Assembly: GCA_021647805.1 (NCBI GenBank)
Contig: JAKITZ010000142.1
Span: 1 to 6,491 of the forward strand
Reading direction: 5' to 3'
From: Robiginitomaculum sp.
GTDB lineage: Bacteria > Pseudomonadota > Alphaproteobacteria > Caulobacterales > Maricaulaceae
Length of the DNA: 6,491 nt
Shown here: one piece after another, positions 1 through 5,110 of the stretch
Numbering within the stretch: the stretch's first letter is position 1
Layout of the letters: each line of letters opens with the position of its first letter
The notes under the pieces: generated by a model
The model's input: only the letters and a program-made list of their open reading frames with translations
The model's database searches: none
What the model was told of the DNA's origin: nothing
Position numbers and translations under genes: made by a program

Positions 1-2
1 GA

Positions 3-479
3 ATCATGCGGGCTTTGAGACCCTTGTCGACGGCCCCCGAAAAGGACCTTCTGACAATTTTACGGCGCTCTCTCTTTGCATGGCTGATAGCTGACGGAGA
101 TATGCATCTAAAAAACATGGCGCTCCTGAAAATTGCTGAGCCTGGTGACGCCAGCTTTGACAGTGTCAGAATTGCCCCTCTCTATGACGCTGTGACGACA
201 AGGGTTTTCCCACAACTCGAAAATGATCACATGGCCCTCAAGCTGGCCGGGAAAGATGATCGACTAAAACGCGCCGATTTCCTGAAGCTCGCCGCTACCG
301 GTGGCATCAATGCCTCGGCTACCGGTGAAGCCATGGACGCGCTGCTGGCAGGTTTCGAAGAAGGGCTAAATGCAGTTTCGTTGCCAAGCGAACTTCAGTT
401 TGGCGATGTCAACATTGCCAAGGCTGAACAAATGCTAACCCTCTGTCGGGACCGCCTAAAGCAGTTCTTGCAGGACTGA
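3..479 (+). CDS. hipA: HipA-family serine/threonine kinase toxin, 3' part (5' end outside the window)
   Basis: This is the C-terminal kinase lobe of a HipA toxin. HipA phosphorylates a target (glutamyl-tRNA synthetase in E. coli), causing growth arrest and tolerance; its partner HipB, usually encoded just upstream, is off the window. Numbering from the ATG at position 6, WLIADGDMHLKN (residues 26-37) carries the catalytic-loop Asp (D32) with the following His/Lys-Asn, and APLYDAVTT (57-65) carries the metal-binding Asp (D61). The frame is open to the left edge, and 157 residues is far short of the usual 400 or more, so the ATG at 6 is an internal Met, not the start. The end looks natural: a TGA stop follows a charged helix. 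Seen: the motifs and the open frame. Inferred: that the gene is full length beyond the window and still active. Orphan or degraded HipA copies are common, so activity is unknown. Confidence 0.85.
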   Translation: MMRALRPLSTAPEKDLLTILRRSLFAWLIADGDMHLKNMALLKIAEPGDASFDSVRIAPLYDAVTTRVFPQLENDHMALKLAGKDDRLKRADFLKLAATGGINASATGEAMDALLAGFEEGLNAVSLPSELQFGDVNIAKAEQMLTLCRDRLKQFLQD

Positions 480-710
480 CGTACCGCGTGCAATTTGTAG
501 TTGGGCACGGCTGGGAGCGATTTACAGCAACTCACTGGCAAAAAGTGCAGTAACTACGCTGGCTCTGATTTCTCACCACACCATCTCAATCTGCCAGGTT
601 GTTGGCCAGAGCGTAGGGGCCAATTTACAGCACGCGTATTTGCGGGCTGCTTCATGAGCACTTGGTTTTCTTGTTAATAATCAATGGGTTGTTATTATAA
701 ATCAACTGTT
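480..710. other. Non-coding stretch with an imperfect direct repeat, possible insertion-sequence remnant
   Basis: No credible gene lies between hipA and the recombinase stop codon. TTTACAGCA occurs at 521-529 and again at 624-632, and on the minus strand the similarity continues loosely for about 35 bases (TGCTGTAAAT, then a CCC run, then CCAAC-AC). There is also a 7-bp inverted pair, CTACGCT at 554-560 and AGCGTAG at 610-616. Repeated blocks of this kind occur in terminal regions of some transposable elements such as the IS21 family, but no transposase is present, so that reading is speculative. Confidence 0.3.
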
Positions 711-2096
711 TCATACCAGTGCCCATCTATGTCCCCTGTGGGGCACCATATTTTCTTTTCGTGTAAAATTCATTATTTTATCTCCTTTGTTTGAGCTAAG
801 TGTTTGATTTATTAGGAAAGGTAGAGTTGTCTTTGCGGTTCGATAGCCTTTCTCACGACAATAGGTTAAGTGGTCGGCAAAGGTCATTCTTAGTAGGGCT
901 TTCCTGTGCGATATATGCCCAGAGTCCCATAGATAGCGTGGGTTTTTAAAGAATCGCAGGGCGGTTCGATAAGCTTCGTCAAACCCTTGTGTTTTATTGT
1001 TATTATTTTGAGTAAGCGCCTCTAATTGTTCCACCTTTAAAATGCGCTGGCTTTCTAAATTGCTGATCTCGCCCTCATAAGCGGCTATAAGCGCAGGCTG
1101 TGTGGCTTGGACTGTTCTATCTATCAATGCTGCCATTTTAGTTTCTAAGGCCGTAAGGGTAGCTAAGGCAGATCGCTGGCGGGTTTTAAGCCCTTTGGTT
1201 TCGCGCTCCCAAATTACCCGCATCATCTTTTTAATCATGTTAACAAAATCCGCACTTGGTGTGAGATTGTCGAGCAGAGTAATAAACTCAGCTTCAATTT
1301 TTTCTTTGCGAATGGACTTGCCGTAGATTTTACACTCCTTTGTCTGACATACAAAATACGCATAATGCTTGTTACGGCCTCTCGAGTTGGCGGCGCGGTA
1401 TGGCTGGTTACAGTCCGCACAATGTATATGCCCACGAAGCGCAAATTCAGGATTAACATCAAGGCGCACCGCATGTTTGGGCTTGGTTTTTAAGCGCTCC
1501 TGTATTTTAAGATATGTCTCATACGATATAAGCGGTTCATGATTGGCTTTGGTTAGTGCAATGCCCCAAGGCTCATATTCAATATATCCCGCATTTACGA
1601 CCCTTGTGAGTAAATCCCTGATCCGTTGTTTGCCAATTTTGCCCTTGGGATAACCAGGGTGGGCATCAAGATAGCGTTTCACTTCCATTTGTGAGGCCAA
1701 CCCGCCACGGGCAAATTGATTAAGAGCATCGGCTAAAATAGTGGCTTGTGGCTCTTTGCGTACTAAAACCTTGCCGCCATTGCCATCGCTGGATTTAACG
1801 TACTTATAAGCTGGCGGGGCAGGAAATACGTAATGGCCATTTTTCATGCGGGCTTTCATGCGCGATGTGCCGCGCTTGGCATTATTGATCCGCTCTTGTT
1901 CGACAATTAACGCCATCATTTTTTCAGGAAGTTGCGCCGATGGATCATCAGAAAACTCAATAGAGGGCGACATAAGCTCACCGCCCGCCGCGCTGATCTC
2001 TGAACGAATTTGCAAGTGCGCAACAATATCGCGCCCATTGCTGAATATCAAGGCATTGATAGCGTGGCCGAGATTGCCGCCTTTATCGCCGAGCAT
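711..2096 (-). pseudogene. Large serine recombinase lacking its catalytic N-terminal domain
   Basis: Large serine recombinases integrate and excise elements; an N-terminal resolvase domain of about 140 residues holds the nucleophilic Ser, followed by DNA-binding domains. Here the homologous part begins at GRDIVAHL (residues 21-28), which matches the end of the catalytic domain. Next come the SPSIEF motif (44-49), the Recombinase domain (about 70-190, including NGHYVFPAPPAYKY at 86-99), a zinc ribbon (C226, C229, C250, C255) and a probable coiled coil (about 300-365). The catalytic YxRVS-type motif is missing. The first ~20 residues, including the ATG at 2096, are antisense to the ArdA-like frame, so this start is accidental and true recombinase sequence ends near 2036. 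The remaining 440 residues have no internal stop, so truncation is probably recent. Without the Ser domain it cannot cut DNA, although it might still bind att-like sites. Seen: domain content and missing N-terminus. Inferred: loss by rearrangement. Confidence 0.85.
719..746. repeat. Short inverted repeat across the 3' end of the recombinase gene
   Basis: GTGCCC (719-724) pairs with GGGCAC (741-746), with an alternative inner hairpin CCCC-TGT-GGGG (733-743). It lies inside the last dozen codons of the recombinase frame. There is no T-run after it on either strand, so it is not a convincing terminator. It could be part of an element boundary, but no second copy is visible in the window. Confidence 0.3.
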
Positions 2097-2477
2097 GGCG
2101 AATTAGGCGGTAAACTGTTAGCGCATTTTCATTCTTTGGAAACGGCACGCGATACACTGGAAGATCATTATGCCGTCTTAGTAAAAGCAGTGAAAACAAA
2201 AATGGCTCAGTCCGAAGGTACTGATGTACAATCTATTGATGATAGCTGGTTGTGCCTACGGCGTGTAGGGACTCAAGATGCCGATGTATATTCCGGAGAT
2301 AAAAATAAAGTATGGGTTAGAACCTTATCGCCTAGTGGTAAGGGGGTGATAGAAGAAGAGGTCCCCCTTGATGCTATCGTAGGTAAGGTGTTTCATCGTT
2401 TTGAGGCACTCAAACATACACGCATCAAAGTTGCTTCGCGCTTGCCATTTGAGCCTGAACCAGGGGCTTCCTCATAA
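2010..2477 (+). pseudogene. 5'-truncated frame: ArdA-like segment followed by an unknown C-terminal region
   Basis: The open frame starts at an ATG that lies inside antisense recombinase sequence, so that start is not native; independent coding sequence seems to begin near 2036. Residues about 10-54 (API-AEYQGIDSVAEIAA, then FIAEHGELGG, LLAHF and ETARDTLEDHY) resemble the middle of ArdA antirestriction proteins, acidic DNA mimics that block type I restriction enzymes and are carried by plasmids. The typical ArdA continuation is absent. Residues about 55-155 (SWLCLRRVGTQDADVYSGDK, VWVRTLSPSGKGVIEEEVPL) are not a family I recognise. The frame ends at TAA 2475-2477, convergent with parE. A shorter product could begin at ATG 2202 (91 aa), but there is no ribosome binding site there. 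The ArdA resemblance is from memory of the family and is tentative; the truncation is clear from the geometry with the recombinase. Confidence 0.5.
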
Positions 2478-2552
2478 CGGCTTTCACTTTTAAGAAAATA
2501 ATCAAAAGATGTTCCCGCCTGTCCTTTTTTATATCGCTAATGCCAAATACCA
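2478..2552. other. Convergent intergenic gap between the ArdA-like frame and parE
   Basis: The gap is 75 bp between two convergent stop codons. There is a short T-run at about 2524-2530 but no stem in front of it, so no terminator can be supported on either strand. It contains TCAAAAGATGTT (2502-2513), a 12-mer that recurs exactly at 3157-3168 on the other side of parDE. Confidence 0.4.
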
Positions 2553-2846
2553 TTATTCACTATCAGATTGCCAATCTTCACGCCCATGACGAACGCGGGT
2601 GATAAAGACAGTATCGTTGTCCCTTACGGTATAAATAATGTTGTGAACGCCGTAAGGGAAGATACGTACTGGCGGTGTGATTTCTGTGCGTTCATGGTAA
2701 AGTCTGGGGTTGAGGGCAAGTATCTCAAACTGTCGAATTAAACCAGCATAATAGCTTTCTGCCCGATCAACGCTGTGCTTTTGCGCACCATCTATATACA
2801 TGTGCAACATATCCGCTTTTGCTTGCTCGCTTATTTCATAAGGCAT
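2553..2846 (-). CDS. parE: ParE toxin (RelE/ParE superfamily)
   Basis: A 97-residue toxin of the ParE branch, whose characterised members poison DNA gyrase; other members of the superfamily act on ribosomes, so the target here is inferred. The full domain is present: an N-terminal helical hairpin (SEQAKADMLHMYIDGAQKHS, residues 6-25), the YYAGLIRQFEILALNPRL helix (about 27-44), and a strand-rich end with VRIFPYGVHNIIYTVRD and the hallmark RVRHGREDW (84-92) that closes most ParE proteins. The length fits the family's usual 90-105. The ATG at 2846 lies only three bases after the parD stop, so translation is probably coupled to parD and the toxin follows the antitoxin, the standard order. No frameshift or missing core residue is visible, and I expect it to be functional. 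Confidence 0.9.
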   Translation of the reverse strand: MPYEISEQAKADMLHMYIDGAQKHSVDRAESYYAGLIRQFEILALNPRLYHERTEITPPVRIFPYGVHNIIYTVRDNDTVFITRVRHGREDWQSDSE

Positions 2847-2849
2847 GTA

Positions 2850-3092
2850 TTACTGCGCACCCGCCATTTTACGCGCTTGCGCAAGAATTTCATCAGGTGT
2901 GCTTTTTGTTACGCCGCTTTCGATACCCTCGGTAACAAGCTTTTGCATGTGAGTTATTTTTTCTGCCCGTCTTTGATCACGGCGAATGAGGTCACGCACA
3001 TAATCACTCGAATTACTGTATTTGCCTGTTTCGGCTTGCGATTCCACCCAATTCTTCATTGGGTTTGGTAGAGATACATTCATTGTAGCCAT
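2850..3092 (-). CDS. parD: ParD antitoxin (ribbon-helix-helix, CopG/ParD family)
   Basis: An 80-residue antitoxin that neutralises ParE and represses its own operon. The N-terminus MATMNVSLPNPMKNWVESQA has the strand (TMNVSLP) that inserts into the DNA major groove, followed by two helices with SNSSDYVRDLIRRDQ (residues 26-40), the typical ParD signature. The C-terminal half (THMQKLVTEG to AQARKMAG) is the toxin-wrapping, disorder-prone tail. The start at 3092 is supported by AAGGATAAGAACATG, a good ribosome binding site. The stop is three bases before the parE ATG. The four 10-bp repeats upstream are the likely binding sites for its ribbon-helix-helix dimers. Confidence 0.9.
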   Translation of the reverse strand: MATMNVSLPNPMKNWVESQAETGKYSNSSDYVRDLIRRDQRRAEKITHMQKLVTEGIESGVTKSTPDEILAQARKMAGAQ

Positions 3093-3120
3093 GTTCTTAT
3101 CCTTATTCCTGTATAGTTCT

Positions 3121-3160
3121 ATTATGGCATACTATGGCATACTTTGGCAAAGTTTGTCAA
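3121..3160 (-). promoter_or_regulatory. parDE promoter
   Basis: Two overlapping sigma-70-like pairs read toward parD. One is TTGACA (complement of 3155-3160), an 18-bp spacer, then CATAGT (3131-3136). The other is TTGCCA (3145-3150), an 18-bp spacer, then CATAAT (3121-3126). The second leaves a short leader before the parD ribosome binding site. Both sit entirely within the operator repeats, so ParD binding would block polymerase. The choice between the pairs cannot be made from sequence alone. Confidence 0.55.
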
Positions 3161-3162
3161 AA
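3123..3162. promoter_or_regulatory. parDE operator: four tandem 10-bp near-palindromic repeats
   Basis: The plus strand reads TATGGCATAC (3123-3132), TATGGCATAC (3133-3142), TTTGGCAAAG (3143-3152) and TTTGTCAAAA (3153-3162). The 10-bp phase is unbroken, so each unit lies on the same face of the helix. The core TATGGCATA is almost its own reverse complement. This is the kind of site bound cooperatively by ribbon-helix-helix antitoxins. The last two units are degenerate, a pattern that could give graded affinity. Confidence 0.7.
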
Positions 3163-3187
3163 GATGTTTTTGGTGTCTGGAGCCTTA

Positions 3188-3370
3188 TCATATCTCTGGT
3201 ATGTTTTGGTTTCGATAGACTTGCAAATCTCTATCCAAACCACGCCGCATATGGTTTGCTCTTTCCTGTATTCGTAGCTTGAAAATCTCTATCTGTTTTC
3301 GTTCTTTTAGGTGCGAGAACACCATTTCAAAAGAATGTGCCGGAGGCGATGCTCCCGATTGCCCAATCAT
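3188..3370 (-). pseudogene. Orphan relaxase-tail fragment (copy A)
   Basis: A 60-codon frame whose last 46 residues (from EMVFSHLKERK, through IEIFKLRIQERANHMR, to NQNIPEI) match the end of the relaxase remnant at 4181-4438 in 30 of 46 positions. The DNA is 67/81 identical between 3244-3324 and 4237-4317, without gaps, and the two stop codons are in the same register 993 bp apart. Upstream of residue 15 the similarity stops, and there is an in-frame stop at 3380-3382. No ribosome binding site precedes the ATG at 3370. The basic, helical, charged composition fits the coiled tails of mobilization relaxases. It is most likely a leftover 3' end of a second, diverged relaxase gene, sitting 95 bp before the parD start codon. 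Translation of it is doubtful. Confidence 0.6.
3244..3324. repeat. Relaxase-tail repeat, copy A
   Basis: This is the best-conserved core of the duplicated tail: 14 mismatches in 81 aligned bases against 4237-4317, no gaps. It begins with the identical GCCGCATATGGTT. Weaker similarity, still in register, runs on to the stop codon at 3188. Confidence 0.85.
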
Positions 3371-3478
3371 TGAAGCACTTTATAGCGAGTGAAAGTAATA
3401 GCCAAAACCCACTTTCTACTGAATTTTGTATTAAGTGTATTTTTTAAAATCTTGTGAGTATGACCATGACAACAAGGT
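3371..3478. other. Short A+T-rich gap downstream of hicB
   Basis: 108 bp between the hicB stop and the orphan relaxase tail. A 6-bp inverted pair, GAAAGT and ACTTTC, is separated by a 14-base loop around 3391-3416. There is no clear T-run after it on the minus strand, so a hicAB terminator cannot be assigned with confidence. No small gene is visible. Confidence 0.3.
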
Positions 3479-3883
3479 TTAAAGTTCTTTCCATGAAGCT
3501 AATGCCGCTTTTTCAAGGGAAGATTGCACCATAAAAGCCGAGCGCGTCAGGCCGCTTTTTTGCGCGGCGACATCAATCGCTGCCAGCGCGTCATCCATCG
3601 CGGAGACATTAAAACGCACTTGTTTTGGTCGGCCTGCATAAGAGACAATAAACGCAACCCCGCTTTGAAAAACGGAATCGGTCATGACATCATCCAAAGG
3701 GGATGGGGCAGGGATGGTTTCTTTATCCTCTACCATGCCTTCAATGTGAAATGCCAAGGCTTCGTGTGCCATATTTTTGGCATCCTCCAAAGTCTTTCCA
3801 GCCGTTACGCATCCCGGAAAATCAGGGAAGCTAACGCCGTACTCGCTATTTGTATCTTTGTGAATAATTGCGATATAATCCAT
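3479..3883 (-). CDS. hicB: HicB antitoxin
   Basis: A 134-residue antitoxin that binds HicA and normally represses the hicAB promoter. The N-terminal partly degraded RNase-H-like domain shows the hallmark YGVSFPDFPGCVTAGKTLED (residues 15-34), and AHEALAFHIEGM (39-50) follows it. The C-terminal part (KQVRFNVSAMDD, then AAQKSGLTRSAFM, about 87-118) is a ribbon-helix-helix DNA-binding domain, so autoregulation is likely. I chose ATG 3883 because AGAGGA lies about 8 bases upstream; the longer frame to 3901 would need a TTG start that would place that ribosome binding site inside the gene. It follows hicA by 26 bp in the same operon. It is complete, with no sign of decay. Confidence 0.92.
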   Translation of the reverse strand: MDYIAIIHKDTNSEYGVSFPDFPGCVTAGKTLEDAKNMAHEALAFHIEGMVEDKETIPAPSPLDDVMTDSVFQSGVAFIVSYAGRPKQVRFNVSAMDDALAAIDVAAQKSGLTRSAFMVQSSLEKAALASWKEL

Positions 3884-3909
3884 GTGCTTATCCTCTTTCA
3901 ATTTGTGGG

Positions 3910-4095
3910 CTAAAATTTAAGTCCACTTTGCCTTTCAATGCTCGTAACCGTTCCTTTGGGAAGGTCTTTCTTCGGGTGAGGAACCGTGACGCGCCCCTTT
4001 TTCTTAGAATGCTTGAATTGAACATGGCTACCTTTTTGGGCAACCTCAAACCAGCCATTTTTTTTCAACGCCTTAATGATTTGCCTGCTGTTCAT
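3910..4095 (-). CDS. hicA: HicA mRNA-interferase toxin
   Basis: A 61-residue HicA toxin, a small double-stranded-RNA-binding-fold protein that cleaves mRNA and blocks translation. MNSRQIIKALKKNGW (1-15) is the first helix; QKGSHVQFKH (20-29) carries the catalytic His (H24) in the GSH motif; RVTVPHPKKDLPKGTV (35-50) is the conserved strand-and-loop, followed by a C-terminal helix ending SGLKF. The length is typical (about 60). The ATG at 4095 has GTGAGGATGAATAATG as start context, with GAGG well spaced. Toxin precedes antitoxin, the usual order in hicAB. All the expected residues are present, so it is probably active. Confidence 0.93.
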   Translation of the reverse strand: MNSRQIIKALKKNGWFEVAQKGSHVQFKHSKKKGRVTVPHPKKDLPKGTVTSIERQSGLKF

Positions 4096-4114
4096 TATTC
4101 ATCCTCACTGTCTA

Positions 4115-4143
4115 TATTTACACATATTGTGTGTATTAGTCAA
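4115..4143 (-). promoter_or_regulatory. hicAB promoter
   Basis: Reading toward hicA, TTGACT (complement of 4138-4143) is followed by a 17-bp spacer and TAAATA (complement of 4115-4120). The expected start point lies about 10-15 bases upstream of the hicA ribosome binding site. It is overlapped on both elements by the inverted repeats listed separately, so HicB repression is expected. Confidence 0.65.
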
Positions 4144-4168
4144 GAAATAATACACACTTATTACACAC
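4120..4168. promoter_or_regulatory. hicAB operator: nested inverted and direct repeats of a TGTGT/ACACA word
   Basis: GTGTGTATTA (4129-4138) and TAATACACAC (4148-4157) form a perfect 10-bp inverted repeat with a 9-bp spacer that contains the -35 region. ACACA (4120-4124) and TGTGT (4128-4132) form a second, overlapping palindrome at the upstream edge of the -10 box. ATTACACAC (4160-4168) repeats the right arm. Several copies of one half-site around a promoter fit binding by HicB ribbon-helix-helix dimers. Confidence 0.65.
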
Positions 4169-4180
4169 CTTGTTTGCTGA

Positions 4181-4438
4181 TTATGACTCTGGTGACTGAC
4201 CTCTCATATAGTTTTGTCGATCCCTCTTTAAATCTTGCCGCATATGGTTAGTTCTTTCCTGTATTCGCAATTTGAATATCTCAATATGTTTTCGTTCTTT
4301 GATATGCGCAAACACTAACTCATCCATATCTTTACGATCCTGCCTGAATGCGCCGTAGGCTTCATGCTCATTCTCTGGTTTCATCAGATGCACCGCCAAA
4401 TCTTGCGAACCGCCGCGCTGATTACCAACAAGGATCAC
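4181..4438 (-). pseudogene. Mobilization relaxase with a large internal deletion (N-terminus joined to tail, copy B)
   Basis: Relaxases nick the transfer origin and lead the strand during mobilization. The native start is GTG 4438, with GGAGG six bases upstream and one base after the mobC stop. Residues 1-25 (VILVGNQRGGSQDLAVHLMK then PENEH) match the N-terminus of relaxases that usually begin M-I-L-x-x-x-Q-R-G-G and continue NEHV-x-x-H-E-x-R-G. At the glutamate after NEH (about 4355-4365) the sequence jumps to EAYGAFRQDRKDMDELVFAH, a charged helical stretch, and ends NYMRGQSPES: 85 residues in place of several hundred. The catalytic tyrosine and metal-binding histidine motifs that would lie between are gone, so nicking is impossible. 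The frame is kept across the join. The tail is the partner of the fragment at 3188-3370. Seen: the motif and the duplication. Inferred: internal deletion. Confidence 0.65.
4237..4317. repeat. Relaxase-tail repeat, copy B
   Basis: The partner of 3244-3324: 67 of 81 bases identical, ungapped. The level of divergence suggests it came from a related but separate element, not from a recent local duplication. Confidence 0.85.
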
Positions 4439-4439
4439 G

Positions 4440-4916
4440 TCAGTCCTCCGAAGCCTTGGCGAAAGGGGATGTTCCATCCTTTGCCGTGATACCAAGGGCA
4501 GAGATCAAGTCACTTCGCATGGTCGCAATATCAGCACAGGCACGGCTAAGCTCTGCCACCAAATCATCGGTAACAGGCAATGCACCCATATTCGCCGCCT
4601 TGGCGATCTGGTTCATATTCGAGGCCAGTCGTGACTGTCCCAATGCACCAAGAAGCTGGGCAAGGGCTTTTTGATCATAGGAGGGCAGGCGTTTGCGTCT
4701 GGGTGGATGTTTGAAAGACCGCTTGGAGATTGTATCTCCAAATAGTCTTGAGCGAATATAAACGCTCAAAGGCAGCTTTCCAGCCGCACGATCAAGCAAG
4801 GCACGTTCATCATATGTGAGCCGTAATGAATATGGCTGCGGGTATTTAGGTGCTACTGGTTTTGCAGTGGCATTCGCAGCCCGCTTGAAAGAAGCCAACC
4901 CCGAAGGGCGGCTCAT
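4440..4916 (-). CDS. mobC: MobC-like mobilization accessory protein
   Basis: A 158-residue relaxosome accessory protein of the MobC type, which helps melt the transfer origin and recruit the relaxase. The N-terminal part is basic, with YSLRLTYDERALLDRAAGKL (29-48) followed by SVYIRSRLFGD (51-61), resembling a ribbon-helix-helix module. The C-terminal part holds the family signature SNMNQIAKAANMG (99-111) followed by a helical end. The ATG at 4916 overlaps the stop of the upstream small gene (ATGA), and the stop at 4440-4442 is one base from the relaxase GTG, so the three are a translationally coupled operon. The last residues (SPFAKASED) resemble a tail I remember seeing recurrently at the ends of unrelated predicted proteins and may be an add-on; the relaxase Shine-Dalgarno sequence lies within that stretch. 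The gene itself looks intact although its relaxase partner is not. Confidence 0.8.
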   Translation of the reverse strand: MSRPSGLASFKRAANATAKPVAPKYPQPYSLRLTYDERALLDRAAGKLPLSVYIRSRLFGDTISKRSFKHPPRRKRLPSYDQKALAQLLGALGQSRLASNMNQIAKAANMGALPVTDDLVAELSRACADIATMRSDLISALGITAKDGTSPFAKASED

Positions 4917-5110
4917 GGTTCCATCCCCGGATCATTTAACTCTGGTACATTTAATGCTTTAAGTTCGCTATCCCATTCTGCTAAAACATCAATGAATTGG
5001 TTCAAGCTTGGTTCCGCAAGGCGCACCATCTTTGTTGCGCTACCGCGACGCGAACGCTCGCTACTTGAGCGCGAGGTGTGATTCGAGGTTTCACCTCTTA
5101 CCCGCACCAT
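4913..5110 (-). CDS. Small unknown protein, first gene of the mobilization operon
   Basis: I do not recognise this protein. From ATG 5110 it has 65 residues: a Ser/Arg-rich start (SNHTSRSSSERSRRGSATK, about 9-27), then MVRLAEPSLNQFIDVLAEWD (28-47) and an acidic end with ELNDPGMEP. Its stop overlaps the mobC start by four bases (ATGA), a strong sign that it is a real, co-translated gene. The start is uncertain: ATG 5110 has AGAAGG only two bases upstream, the adjacent GTG 5107 has better spacing, and the frame is open to a TTG at 5161 with no ribosome binding site. A basic N-terminus at the head of a mob operon would fit a DNA-binding relaxosome helper, but that is only context. Confidence 0.55.
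   Translation of the reverse strand: MVRVRGETSNHTSRSSSERSRRGSATKMVRLAEPSLNQFIDVLAEWDSELKALNVPELNDPGMEP

Noticed and set aside
719..750. A tRNA or tmRNA 3' end at the recombinase terminus (sequence GGGGCACCA)
   Set aside because: No T-arm, anticodon arm or acceptor partner could be found in the flanking bases.
1102..1474. Open frames on both strands inside the recombinase region (1102-1326 plus, 1235-1474 minus), and 1846-2106 plus
   Set aside because: They overlap the recombinase homology, have no ribosome binding sites or recognisable motifs, and are shadows of it.
2775..3282. Plus-strand frames antisense to parDE (2775-3071 and 3022-3282)
   Set aside because: They lie opposite well-supported ParD and ParE coding sequence and carry no protein signature.
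3884..3901. Longer HicB beginning at TTG 3901
   Set aside because: It would put the AGAGGA ribosome binding site inside the gene, while ATG 3883 has ideal spacing and gives the typical HicB N-terminus.
3524..4251. Plus-strand frames opposite hicAB (3524-3913 and 3868-4251)
   Set aside because: Shadows of HicA and HicB; composition is not protein-like.
4439..4495. Longer relaxase remnant from ATG 4495
   Set aside because: The extra 19 residues overlap mobC out of frame; GTG 4438 has GGAGG and begins exactly at the conserved relaxase N-terminus.
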